DNA from: Gentiana macrophylla
Lineage: Eukaryota > Streptophyta > Magnoliopsida > Gentianales > Gentianaceae
Reading direction: 5' to 3'
Length of the DNA stretch: 64,000 nucleotides
NCBI GenBank assembly: GCA_026214975.1
Contig: JAOBSW010000762.1
Span: 496,001 to 560,000 of the forward strand
The notes below the pieces were generated by a model. That model was not told where the DNA came from and searched no databases. It worked only from the letters and a program-made list of their open reading frames with translations. A program made the translations under genes and the position numbers. Shown in pieces: positions 1 through 12,070 of the stretch. How positions within the stretch are numbered: the first letter of the stretch is position 1; each line of letters opens with the position of its first letter.

Positions 1-3000
1 TTGTTGTCTACCTATTAGACTATTTTCGGCCCACCAGCCAAAGCGGGGGTCGCGGTAGTTTAGTGGGATCTTGTCCACTAAAGAAATTAATAATTCTTGA
101 AAGTCAATTGGGAGTAGTTGACTAGTGGGAGCAAAATCATAAACCAAAAGACCATTTTTGATTTTGCGTGTATAAACAACAACACTCATTTATTTTCATT
201 TTCATGTTGTAGTTTTAGCAAACTTTATATTTATGTTTAATTCTCGATTAGTAAAACCAAATTATGACTGTTAATTTTGAGAAACGTTCTCAAATATGGT
301 TAAGTAATTTTAATCCTTTTAAAATAAGCAATGACACGAGCAATCCCGTTATAGTAGTTAGAGACAATGAGACTACATATTTGATGGAGTACTCCAAGGC
401 TTTAATTATTAATGAAAGCGAAAGCTCATGATGTGATTAAATCATTTGAAATAAGTTTCAACGAATTAGTCATATATTGGATACGATCCAAGATGATCAT
501 TCAGTCATACGATGACAATTAATTCAAACGTTGGATAAGAATGACCACGTTTAATTTTGAAAAGGTTGTTTTCAAAATTGTAAGATTTAAGTATCGACTT
601 AATTCTATCATTGCTTAAAGGTTAATTAAATAGTCAATGTTTTGAATACGATTCGAAAGGTTAAATAAACTATTTAATAAACATTAGATTTTCTTTATGA
701 AAGGAAATCAAAGACATAGCTCTTGTGATCTTTCTTAAGTCTTATGAAGACTACACTAAGAAACATTTTTCAAGTGCTTAAAAGGGTTGAAAAGGAAAGT
801 TAGGGCATGTGCTTAAATAGAGAACTTATTGAAGTTTCTATTATAGGCAAGTCTGTTGAGATAAATCTATCTAAGTTCAAGTCAACTCTTAGATATATGA
901 TATCTTACGAGTGTGATTAAATTAGAAAGATTAAATACAGATATGGAAGGTGAAGCAAATGTGTTAATACTTACCATATTCTGGATCTAGTAAACTGATA
1001 AGGGGACTAAATAAATGTTATTATGTTCCGGTTCTTATGAAGAACGTACTTATAGTTATCTGTTAGGATTTAGTAGACATATTCAATTGTAAAGAATAAA
1101 TGTTATTCCGATAAAGTTGGAAGGTCACTGAATCTAACATACTAGATTGAAGTCACTATATAGTTGATATATGTGATGAGATCTCAACTAAATATGTGAA
1201 TGGTTGTTATCCTTGATATTTGTAGTTGTTCAGACATAGTCTCTCTAGAAGAAGCGTGTAATCAAACGTCATTCTGATGATGTTGAACCATATGATTATG
1301 AATCATATAGGTAATACGTATCTTATCTAAAGATGACTAAAATACCCTTTTATGAAAAGGTTATAAAATCTAGAAAAATTGTCTAAAGCCTAAACATACC
1401 GATGTTTGTTGGCTTATGACAATTAATGCTACAAATAATTGTTTGTTAATCTCTATGACTATTTATAGAAATAGTTGAATGTACTTATTGAAGTACGACA
1501 ATTCGGAAAGCCTGAAAAGTTCGAGCTAGTACGAATATGAGATTGACGAGCTACTTAGGAATTAATCTTCAATTGGATTGAAGTAATTAATACCTGAAGG
1601 GTGTTTCAGAAGTCATCTGAAAGGAATAAGATTCTTCCTTGAAGGATACCATCTTTGGGATACTCAATTAGATTGTGTTCCCAAAATGGAAACAACACTT
1701 TATATGATAAATGTGAGACGCAAGCCATGCGAAGTATCCCTTACCCGTTTCGGGATAGTGCCCTTATACTTAACCGAGTTCCAAAGATAAAGGTTGAATA
1801 GATTCCATATTAGATATGGGAGAGGATAATGTCAAATCTATCCTAACCGATGATTTGAAGTTGTCATAGGCAAAGTCAGAAAGGCTTGGAGCCTAGTACG
1901 ACATATGCAACTTTGTGGAATATCTTAGCAAGTATGCTAGATATTATTTACTCAAATCCAGAGCAAAAGGTGTTTGTCTCCAAACATGTTGTCTTACAGA
2001 GGAAGTGTTTCTTCCAAAAGAAGCAGTGGGAGTAAATTAGATCTCAAAAGAGTTTGAGAACCACAAAGATATATTCAACCAAATGGAACATGAGCGAGGC
2101 GCCGCATAGCGATGAGGTGTAGAATACTGCTCAGTGCACACAAAAGTTCTTTAAGTCTGTAGATAACCTCAAGCCTGAAAGGGCTGCAGGTACGTTCATC
2201 TTGAAGAATGAATATCTCACGACTCATGAAGGAATGTTTGAAAGGCAAGATTGAGAGATATGGCTATGAGCCATAATAATATCCGAATTAGATTCCATCG
2301 GTGACAACCAGGTTATGAACCTAGTCTGTCTTACCTGCAGGAATGTCCCGTATAAGGCTGAGCCCAGTTCTATTCAGATAATACTTGTTATAACTTTGTA
2401 TCATGACTATATTGAAGACGTTGGGCAAATAGCTCGATGTTCATAGACGATAACATGATATGTGAGCCCACGAGTTCCATTTATGGACTCAAACAAGATT
2501 CTCTAGACGATTTCTTTGTTTGACAGTCAAAGGAGTTTGATTTAGTCAAAAGAATGATATGCCCAATGTGCAATATGGATAGTGGGAGTGTGTTACGATT
2601 TTCGAGTAAGGTATTGGATATCTCTCTCGAGATTTGCCACCCCATGTCACAGTCAATTAATGTTTGGTAGTTCAAGGTCTTTACGAAAGCACTTGGATTG
2701 GCAGTTCTATTTTTAGAAATGAGAATCTATAGTGATAGATTTAACTGCTGTTAGATTATTGTTTACCTATATAGATGTGATGCTAAAAGAAGTTTAGCAT
2801 AGATCGCAAGATCTATCTGTGTTAGGACGTTCGTCCTAAAGATAAGGTGAAAGATGATGCTTATGAAAGTTTTCCTCCGCTACTGCGATAGGAACCATCA
2901 TAAAGGTAATGCCAGATGTTCATAGTTCATGAACTGTCATGAGCAAGTATGAAAGTAAATCTGGTGAATGTCGAGAATATCCTTAAGCAAGTTAAGGATG

Positions 3001-3513
3001 ATTTCCTAGTTTATCGAAACTTGGAAGCGAATAAATATAGTTATACAGACGTATATCCTGAGTTTTATGAAGGCGAGTGGGAGCTACGATCTGGGTTTGC
3101 AGTCACTTTGATTAAGTGATACAGTGAGCTGGAAATGTTCTAGCCTATGGGTCACTGTAAACTCTACAACTTAGCCAAAACATGAATTGTTTGGAGAGGC
3201 ACAAAGAGAGCGATACATGGATACAGAAGGTTCATTCCCGAACCTTGTACGGTTCTTCCACCTTTTCTATATAGCTGATATAGTAAGTGGATTCATTGCT
3301 TGAAGCAAGGACTAGGGTCTCGTCGGAGATTCGTGTGTGTGTTGAGGCGGTTCCTTTGACTTGGTCATTTGGAACGTGATATGAAGATAGTCTAAGTCCT
3401 CACGGATAGCGATCCGTTCATGGCTAGGGCTAGTTGCGAGTATTGCATGAGATTCTTCTGTTTCAACTTGGTCTTGTGTGTGCGAGTGATTGGTTTTAGG
3501 CCAAGTGGGAGAT
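1..3513 (+). mobile_element. Decayed Ty1/copia internal region (integrase, RT, RNase H)
   Basis: No long frame survives, but ordered copia pol traces are readable in shifting + frames. Around 1950-2030 a stretch reads like the integrase C-terminus (EQKVFVSKHVV). Around 2478-2500 is the reverse transcriptase signature SIYGLKQ. Around 2970-3070 an RNase H-like stretch reads NILKQVKDDFLVY and then YTDVYPEFYEG. The order integrase, RT, RNase H is the copia order. The region ends in a purine-rich tract (3501-3513) directly before an LTR, as expected for the 3' end of the internal region. The first kilobase presumably holds gag and protease, but I cannot recognise them. Stops and frameshifts throughout make it non-functional. 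The 5' part lies outside the window. Confidence 0.8.
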
Positions 3514-5481
3514 TGTTGGAATAGTGTCCTAAACCCAATCGAGTTGGACCGGATCGACCGGTCGGATCATTTCTACTATTTCTTTATGTTTATACATATA
3601 TTAAATGGCTTTTCTGTTGCCATATATATATGTTCTTTAAAGAACCAATTATGAATTGTTATATGATAACGTCCTTAGTATTAAAGCGTGATAGAGAAAC
3701 CATGATAGGCGATTATGGTTGATGAGATCTCTAATCACTTTAATAAGTTTGATACTTAAATGTCTCTACAAGTCGATGTACTATTAAACAGGCATTGATA
3801 GTATAAACAGACTAGCACGTATTAGATGTCTTCATCTTTAAGGCGAGGATAGATCTCGTCTATCGAAGTGTAGAGACACTTGGGTATGCGTGGGCGTGTA
3901 TTAGAGAATGCGACGCGTTAAGTGACCCACTTACACGGATAAGTGTCACACTATGTGACGGTTATGTAATTATCCTTAAGACCGGAGTCTTCATGGCATC
4001 ACGGTGTGGATTGTCATGCTTTGACACTATTGAGGTTTCCCCTAGCCATGGGGCGATCATGCGGTAGTGATTGGGCATGATATTGAAGCATGCGGAGTAT
4101 ATATGATTGGTCGTCCGGGAATCGCGTATCCTATGATTGGGATCGAATATCCGAAATGGCCTTCTTATAAGGAATGTCGAACTCTCGTGAATCTTTGCAA
4201 AGTGGGAGTAAACGAGTTACTTCGAGAGAGCATGATATCCAGATTATAAGATACGGTCGTTGATGTTTTGACACTCGACTAACGACCGTATGGATATTAT
4301 TACAGCGATAGGATTGTAACTTACACGGTAACTGTTTCACATGAAAGGTAGTAGTCATTGCATTTGACTCTTCCGATGATTGGGGGTCACGGTGTGTTGC
4401 TAGACGCTATCCCGTGATCGTTAGGCATGAAGGGCATTTTCGTAATTTGCACTTTGTGTCTACGGCCAACATATTCGGAAGCCTATCGGGTCACACACAT
4501 ATGAACATCTAGCCGGATTAAAATGTGGTTATAGTTGATAACCAAATAAGGAAAATTTATCTCGAGACTATAAAGGTTATAGTGGTAAATTAATATTATG
4601 GTATTTATTTATTATGAATAAATATAATATAAGATATTAATTATGATGATTAATTAAATATGTATATTGATACATATGAATTTCGAAATTATGTATATAT
4701 GTGATATACATGGATTTTGCAAATTAATTAATCATAGTATTATATTATTAATTAAATATATATGGCCAAAATTTAAGTGTGTATGACACACGTATATTGC
4801 CTAATGAATGGCGCCATCTTGTGTGTATTTGGATACATTTGGATTGTGCAATTTAATTAATAATATTACCATAATATTAATATTAGATATTAATAGATTT
4901 TGGAAAAATATATTTATGGTAATAAGATAAATATTGTCAATATTAGATATTGACAATATCTTGGAAATATTCAATATAAGATATTGACAATATCCTAGAT
5001 TTATTTAATATAAGATATTAAATTAAATGAGATAAATCAATCAAATATATTTTCTTTATTTTGTTGGGAAAATGTTTTCTTCTCCTCCACTCTAGAAGAT
5101 GGCGCCACCTACACTATAAATAAGAGGTGGGTGTCAAGCTCTTTTGTACATCACAATTCCAAGAACTAATAGTTCTTGTGTAAAATAGAGAGCATCCTAT
5201 AGAGAGTTGTAGAGAGGGAAAAGGGCCGGTCTAGCAACCGGAGTTTTCCAATAGCAATCCATGATGGGATTCGGTGGGCATTCGTGTGGGTGGTGGTAGA
5301 GGCCGAACACTTGGGCGGCTCTATGCAGAACTACTCTCTTGGACGGTCAAAGCGTCGATCTTATAGATCAACCAAGGTAACCACCGTCTACTACTTGTTT
5401 GTTTATTGCTTAAACGAAGTCGATCTTGGGTCGATAGAAATAAATTTTTGAATTCGATGCGTTCGCCGTAGATTTCTAACA
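3514..5481 (+). repeat. 3' LTR of the copia element (1,968 bp)
   Basis: It starts TGTTGGAATAGTGTCC directly after the polypurine tract and ends in TTTCTAACA, so it has TG...CA termini. A TATA-like TATAAATA lies at 5115-5122, a plausible LTR promoter. A second copy of the same LTR lies inverted at 43127-52498, which independently fixes both ends. The stretch 4550-5050 is very AT-rich with repeated TAAGATATTA-like words. No target duplication can be tested because the 5' LTR is outside the window. Confidence 0.9.
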
Positions 5482-6760
5482 AATTCTGCATTTACACATT
5501 TATCCTCGATACGGTAATCTTTGTTCCACCTTGTTTTTGTGCTTTTTCGATGTACCACATTATGGAGCTAATGGAAAGATGGATCCAGGTTATTACAAGT
5601 CATTGGGCCGAGATATTGAAGTCCATGGAAGAGTCTGCTGAGCCCACAGAAGCTGAAATCAGGCCCGTAATTGCGAAAACCCTAGCCGCAACTGCAGAAC
5701 TTGGGAAACACGAAATAGAAGTTGCCGTCAATTGTACTAAGTCGGTTAGGTTTAGGTTAACTAGGTCGGTTTATAGGTCTATAAAGCATGTACCGGTCCA
5801 TTGTAACATATACCCTAGATAATGTATTACTCAATCCATTATTTAGTTTTATGAAATAAAAGAGTTCCTTGGTTTTTGTTTGCTTTTCCATTGGTTTTCT
5901 TCTCCAATCCATCAACTAGCTTGAGTTGATCAAGCTAAATCCGCCATTGATAAAGGTATGAAGCTTTGAACGTTCCTTTATGTTCTTATAATGGTAGATT
6001 AGTTTAGATTTACGCGATGTAATAAATTTGCATGTTTAACCGAATTGTAATTTACCATAATTAATCACAACAGAACGATGATATTCCAAAATCAAGAACC
6101 GCCGCCCCACAGTTACGAGGCACTTTTGGTCACCTTAAATCTGGAGATTCGGCGTCATCTATGTTGATTGACAGATTAAATTTACATATTTTTAGCCTGA
6201 TCTCCTAATTGCATGTCATCGTAAATTAACATGAAGGACTTAAAAAGTGAAGTGTTAGTTAGGACATAGTCTGGATCAATCCCTAGAACATGCTAGTCAA
6301 TCCAAGATAGATGCTTAAGGAGGTTCTCGGTTTTGAGCCGGCACTTTCTAGAACATATTGGGCTTAATACAACCAACGAAGGAGGTTAACTGCACATAGG
6401 CACCTACTGTCCGTCCAAGGAAGTAGCGTAATATTAGGAGATTGCACACGTAGCTAAAAATAAATTAAAAACACATGTTCTGGTTGAATCGGGGCTTTAC
6501 GGGAAAAGTAGACAAAACGATTAGTTACATAAGTTAGGAGATCGATGAAAAAGGAAAAACCAGTTTCTTTTATGTCTTTATGTTGGTCTAAGGACCGTTC
6601 TATGTGTTCTTAATTAGAATTATGAGTCTATTGCCTATGTTGTATTGTCACTGTGGGATCGACCTTAACTCGCCCTTGCTATACTGCGATTGACCTAGTA
6701 CTTTTGCTAGTATTTCGTGAGTAGTAGTGACTCACACGCGGATCAGATATTCACCGGTTC
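5482..6760 (+). repeat. Gypsy (Tat/Athila-type) LTR remnant
   Basis: Near 6650-6720 the text (GTGGGATCGACCTTAACTC and then GACCTAGTACTTTTGCTAGTA) matches, with divergence, the U5 end of the gypsy LTRs at 46330-46395 and 52010-52070. A TATA-like TATAAAG near 5780 is followed by AATAAA-like text near 5857, a plausible U3-R layout. No PBS follows, so this is a solo or truncated LTR. The copia LTR ending at 5481 probably inserted into it and removed or hid its start. A 90-codon frame at 5550-5822 lies inside this LTR and is probably not a gene. The right edge is approximate. Confidence 0.55.
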
Positions 6761-7840
6761 AGTTTTACAGGCCTGGAGCAGAAACTTGCCTTGCTAAGAG
6801 TCTGAAATCAAGGCTATAGATCTTCAACAACAAATGCTTCGATTTCAGCACGTGTAGGGTTGCCCAGCCATGACTTTGAATCAGGCTGCAATATTGGATA
6901 TGTTCATTACTGAATTAACCGTGCCTTTTAATGAGGAAGTAGCTAAATCTGGAACCAAAGAAAATCAGCACAGTATCATATTCTTAACAATCAAATATCC
7001 ATGGTTATTACGAAATTAAAGAGTAGACAGAAACTTCCCTGAATTGATTGAGAATCGGCCATTAAAGTTCTGATTTTGAACATGTGATAAACAAGAGCTT
7101 CGAAAGGCTGCCAAACGAAATATACCAAAGGAATCAATGCAGATTTTGTGTTCAAATCAATTTAATAAAGCGATATTAACAGAGGGTAGAATCAAAATGA
7201 AACTTCCATGAAATGGATGCCGGAAATCATGGATAAGAATCCGATTTAGAGCACATGCAGCAATCCATTGAAGAGCCACGCCATGAACGAGTCAAGGATG
7301 CACATTTACTTGCTTGAAACGTGCCATCTAGAAACACAGATGAACGGTTGCAGAAATCCATAAAGCTTTCGAATATAAAGGAACGCTTCAGAAACATTCA
7401 CAAAATGATTCGTGTTGCTGTAATGATACTTTCCAAAGGGAGATTATGCACGAGGAAGAAGATTTGGGATTGTAAGAAAATCAGGAGATGCATTTACTAT
7501 GGGAAATGGAACGGGTGAATGGATGAGAGAATTCTAGGGGTCTGTTTTAGGTTAGGAGGAACGGCTGGAGAAGTAATTGATTTATCATCCGAATGATATG
7601 ATGTTAGGGTTAGGACAATGGAGATAAGGTTATGTGGGTAGCATGGAGTTATAAGGGCCGGGTATAATGAAAGGTTTATTGGGCTTAGGTGAAGATCGGG
7701 TCCAGTAGATAATTAGCTAATAAAAACTATGTATGGTAAGCTGATGGATTCAATGGATTAGAAAAACGGACCTGATCCAATGAGTTATGTGTAGTGTAAT
7801 TATAATCAAAATGATTATAATTATATACACTATAATAATT
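6761..7840. other. Unassigned sequence, probably retroelement-derived
   Basis: I see no recognisable protein, RNA or terminal repeat here. The text has the base composition of a retroelement untranslated or internal region following the gypsy LTR. A 65-codon frame at 7321-7518 is basic and resembles nothing I know. I would not call it a gene. Confidence 0.3.
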
Positions 7841-8128
7841 TGAGTGTTGAATAATTCTTGCAGGCTTAGAAACAATAATTTGCCACATTGTAAGTCAAGA
7901 TGACTTCATGGCTAGGGTTAGTGTGACATAATACGATATAATCAATTGAAATAGAAGTCACACACTCAACATATATTGTCTTTGGATTAAATGCAGTTCA
8001 AAATACTTATAAAGATGATTATATAAAATATAGAACACATATAAAATACTTATAAAATCTTTAATCAAAGGGAAAGTTACTTTTAAAAACTAATCAACAT
8101 AAACTAGTGTACCACAAAATACTCAACA
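7841..8128 (-). repeat. Copia (SIRE-like) LTR fragment
   Basis: Read on the minus strand it starts TGTTGAGTATTTTGTGGTAC at 8128. This is the same start as the minus-strand LTR ending at 56614, and further similar words follow (TTGATTA, CTTGACTTACA). The far end is uncertain and 7841 is an estimate. No matching internal region flanks it, so it is a solo or truncated LTR. Confidence 0.55.
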
Positions 8129-8372
8129 GAATATTGGAAGTGGAAATTTCCTCAAATCGATTTCGAAGATATGCAAGGAGTTCACACCAGGAAGCTCAAG
8201 AGATATAAGGAAATGTTAAGGAATATATGTAGTTGTAATACTATTTTATTTCCTTTGAACCTTTCCTTTTATGGATGAATAATAAAAGTCTGATTTTCCT
8301 CTGTTTATTTATTTGAAAATGTACTTATGTTCAGGCTTATGAGGGTTTTGGTATCATCAAAAAGGGGGAAAT
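8129..8372 (+). mobile_element. 3' tail of a SIRE-like copia internal region with PPT
   Basis: This is non-coding sequence ending in the purine tract AAAAAGGGGGAAAT at 8359-8372, immediately before an LTR that starts TGTTAGGAACA. That is the usual end of a SIRE/Maximus-type copia internal region. Upstream pol and gag are absent, so the element is truncated. Confidence 0.6.
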
Positions 8373-9886
8373 TGTTAGGAACATTTTATTAAGTTTTGAT
8401 GATGGTCATACTATCTGTTATAGCAAGCCTGATATAAGGATATATTAGAAGTTTGATGTTGTATAAGTTGATCAGACTAAGCAATGTAAAAATTAGTCTG
8501 GTAGGCCAACTCAGTGAAGTGAAGACAGAAGATCAGCTGAGTAAGAAGGCTGAGGATCCAGACTCAGTGAAGTGAAGACTTATGGACTGACTTACAACCA
8601 AGGAAGTTTGTGATGACCTTGGGTAAGTCTAAGATATCAGCTAAGTAATGAACATTATTTTCTTTATAAGTGGTGTACACTGACCTCACCCAAATCAAGG
8701 GTCAATGCAGTTAAAATTAAATTGCCTGAAGAAAACCAGCAGAGAAGCACCAGCCGAGTAGTTAAAATTTCAGAAGTTCAAGCGAAGTACTAATCAAGAT
8801 AGAAGCGAGTGCAAAGAAGATCAAGACAGTGAAGTCAGCCAAGTAACAATAAGTGAGCTGACTGAGAGATCAAATGAACTAACTAATCGAACATAAGCAC
8901 GAGAAACAAAGAGTCGGTTGAGCAACTAAGTCGACAAAAGCGAAGAAAAAGCGATTCGAGATACGTGAAAAATATGGAAGACAAAGCATTAATTACAGAA
9001 TCATCTACGGACGGATTTTGAGATAAATGTTGGAAAGAAAACCCGGATCACGCAAATCAAGCAGAATGAAATCAAGACATCATCAAGGATTATTCCCTTC
9101 ACATTAATTAGCCAACGAACGCATTTTCAATATCATAAGGAACCATGGGTATAAATAGAAGGCATCAATAGAAGGGCAAAAATAAGGAGCAATATGAAAA
9201 ATTCTAAGTGCCCATACTCTGCAATTTCAAGCCTTCATATTCATATCTTCAACGACTTACCCAGATACTCAAGTTCAGAAATACCAAGAGCTTCAAAAAA
9301 TTTATCCAAACCTGAACTTGATCAAACTGTGAATTCTTAAATTCACACATCTCTACTCTCTTAGAGATTTTCAAATCAATGAAGAGACATTAGTTGTCTT
9401 TAAGGACCGAAGCAACTGAATCAGAGAATTCTGAGAAGGAGTTGTGGATTTTGTGATAGCTGGTGAATGATCTCATCTGAAGGAGCAGTGTGTTAAGAGT
9501 TCAATCACTGAAGCTTCTGTAGCGAGTGAGTGATAACTCAGATTGTGAAGCTTGTGTAGTGAAGGACAATCAAAATGTTGTACTAATGAAAACAATAGTG
9601 AATTCCTCCAATCATCACAGGAGAAGAGTGGATTAAGGGATTACACCATCCTGAACCACTATAAGTTTTTGTGTTCTTTATTTTCAGCACTTTATTTTCA
9701 CATTTACTTTCTCTTATTTAATTTCTCTTGTGTGTGATTTCCTGCACTTTGAAAATACTTAATTAGAATGGTATTCCACTGTATAGAAGCTTTTCAAGAG
9801 GAAAAAGTTTATAAACTCCATCAAGAGTCATTCAACCCCCCTCTCTGACTCTTGATTTACCCTTCTTTGTGACCAACAATCTAACA
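8373..9886 (+). repeat. SIRE-like copia 3' LTR (about 1.5 kb)
   Basis: It begins TGTTAGGAACATTTT after the PPT and ends CAACAATCTAACA. Just before the end it has the short C-run (TTCAACCCCCCTC) seen near the 3' end of SIRE-type LTRs; the LTR starting at 58506 shows the same feature in reverse. Small frames inside, such as 9552-9737, are not genes. The LTR abuts a DUF4283 gene fragment at 9887, which suggests that the element inserted into that gene. Confidence 0.7.
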
Positions 9887-10278
9887 TCTATTTAGAGATA
9901 AGCATTGGAAACTTACCTAAGTACCACTCAAGCCGTGAATACAACCAGTTATAATATTCCAAGCACCCAGGTTGTATGAGAACATTACGGTTGTCCAAGA
10001 TCCGTAGCTTACGTTCAGATTTATGTTCGAGTTTGGTGAAGAACTTGTGAATATCATCAACATATGGTCTATAGTCAGGGAAGCGACCAATAAGAGAATT
10101 TTCGAAAGGCTTGGCCAACTCTTTTAGTTCATCTTTTTTTAATGAAAAAAGCCGGCTCACCGCGACACATTGCAAGCTGGCCAAACCCCGGTAAATTCTT
10201 CAAAATAATCGGGCTAGAGGACCCCACCACCTCTGCAAATGACTTCGGCGTGGGAGGGTCCGACGGCTTCTCTTCCAT
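9887..10278 (-). pseudogene. DUF4283-type protein fragment, truncated by an LTR
   Basis: On the minus strand an ATG at 10276-10278 opens a Pro/Ser-rich start with the motif SFAEVVGSSSPI. After a frameshift near 10150-10180 comes a stretch including VDDIHKFF, LRILDNRNVLIQ and LEWYLGKFPM. This is the layout of plant DUF4283 proteins, which are zinc-knuckle or LINE-associated proteins often of retroelement origin. The frame ends at a TAG (9888-9890) right where the copia LTR begins, so the rest of the domain was lost or displaced by that insertion. Host function is unknown. Truncation plus frameshift make it a pseudogene. Confidence 0.6.
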
Positions 10279-11130
10279 GCAGCCCGCCGCTGCAGTCACC
10301 CAAAAAATTGCTCAGAAATGGACCTGTGAATATGGCCACCCGAGTAGTATTCATACTGAGAGAACATGGTACCCAAGGAACGAGCCCTAGATGCATGCTC
10401 AAAATGAAACCCTTTTTGAACATTTTTCTTATTGTTTAATGAAATCATTGTAATTGTACTTAATTTTTTTAGTTTTCTGCGATAAAAAAATTTGTTGTTA
10501 GCTTTTAAAAAAATGAACGGTTATTTTTACAATTTATCGTACACTATACATTTTCCATGCACCATATTAGAATCGATTTTTTGAAAGTCCGGAGAAAAAC
10601 CCGAGTTCATGTAAGTGTATTATAAGAATAGATATTAAAAAAGTCGATATTTTTTTTACTCCAATTTTTTTTTTTTAAATTTAAAAAACGAGCTTTCTTT
10701 TATTAGAAAATAAAGTGGAACACCACCATCAAATTTACAAGCAATTTAAAACCCAAGACAAACGTAAATTTCTAACTATAGTTTTCATTCTAGAAAGCAA
10801 CACGCGCATCTAGCAAGTGCTATATCCATGATAGATTTGATTTTTTTTACTCCAAATTCACTATCAAAAGTTTAATTACCCTCAAAAAAAAAAGTTTAAT
10901 TAAATGTAATGTATATAAATGTCCGTGTTCATCTATAAAACCACCTTGATGCAAATAAAGAGCTAAAAATAAAAATAAAACAGTGACACTACCACACTCT
11001 CTAACGTGAAATTTTAAAATACAACCATTGTAGGAAGGTTTTACTAAGTGGCATACATTACAACCATTCATTTCTAACCTCTCACACACGATAAAAGTGT
11101 ATTATGTGAAAGAGAGTAAAAATGAGAGGC
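10279..11130 (+). promoter_or_regulatory. Upstream region of the D6PK-like kinase
   Basis: AT-rich sequence with several A and T tracts and no gene. A TATATAAA at 10912-10919 is a candidate TATA box. A CT-rich stretch from about 11140 looks like the start of a plant 5' leader. The exact promoter and start site cannot be fixed from sequence. The basal DUF4283 fragment and LTR lie immediately upstream. Confidence 0.3.
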
Positions 11131-11768
11131 TCTAACATCATCAAATTCACTTCTCTTCACCCTTCGGCGGCGAATCTCTGTTTACTCTCCCATTTCACGG
11201 CGGCCGGGGTTTTTACGTACATGCCTCCCGGCCTGACTATCTCATTTTTCCTTCTCTGCATACTTCGTTGAATGTGGTCTGCGGTTTTGCATATTTTTCA
11301 CCAACAATTGCAGACAGAATTAAGCAATTGGAGGAAACTTTGGCTTTGTGCTTGAAGAAAGAAAGTACAGAACCCTATTTCCGGTTTGTTTTTTTTTCTT
11401 TCTGATGTGGTAATTTAACTAGGTGGCATTTTACACGTGATTTGTTTTTGTTTTTCCATTGTTTATTCGTTGTGCCGCCTTTAGTGCTTCGATTTAAGCT
11501 TGAAGGCATTGATCGTTTCTTCCCTTATTTGCGTGGAATCAAAGTTATTAGTTGCACAAGGGAATTTTACGGATGATGCTCCCCTAATTCCTGCTAATTG
11601 TGGATGCTTCACCGCATCTAGAAATACATGATTGTTTTAAAGTAAATATGAAAAACGCATAATGTTCAATATTTTCCCTGGTTTTGGTATGTGTTTTTAG
11701 TTACTTTCTGATCAGGATTTGCAGTTCCTCTTTCTTAATGAAGTTTAATACCTTGTTAAAGGACATTT

Positions 11769-11826
<58 letters not shown>

Positions 11827-12070
11827 GTCCCCATTTTGTTTTCTAGCTCTTGTTTGCTTATCATGTTGATTTTTTTTTTTAACTCATGTTTTCGGTAGGA
11901 ATAGATCTTGGAGTTGATTTTAACTCAGTCTGTATAACTGCTATATTCAGTTTTCAGCAGCTCTTTGACATCATGGATCCAGAAACTGATCGAAAAAAGG
12001 TTTTTTGCTTTGTTTTGTTTTTAAAGGGCTGTCATATAGCAGGTTTCTGATGGTACATTGATAATAGAAA
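11131..12070 (+). other. Probable 5' leader of the kinase, with intron(s)
   Basis: CT-rich sequence at 11140-11250 looks like an untranslated first exon. A possible donor (CCG|GTTTGT) lies near 11382, and T-rich acceptors ending in CAG occur near 11957 and at about 12041. Upstream ATGs, for example near 11973, are followed by stops. A TAG at 12065-12067 is in frame with the ATG at 12071, which supports that start. Transcript reads are needed to place the exons. Confidence 0.4.
11771..11823. repeat. (AT)n microsatellite
   Basis: About 26 uninterrupted AT units in the leader region, probably within a leader intron, about 250 bp upstream of the kinase start codon. It is likely to be polymorphic in length. 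Confidence 0.9.

Noticed and set aside
5550..5822. 90-codon protein downstream of the copia LTR
   Set aside because: It lies in the U3 part of a gypsy LTR, and the last third covers a TATA-like site. Likely chance.
10142..10439. Overlapping plus frames of 66-82 codons
   Set aside because: Antisense shadows of the DUF4283 fragment, which has recognisable motifs on the minus strand.
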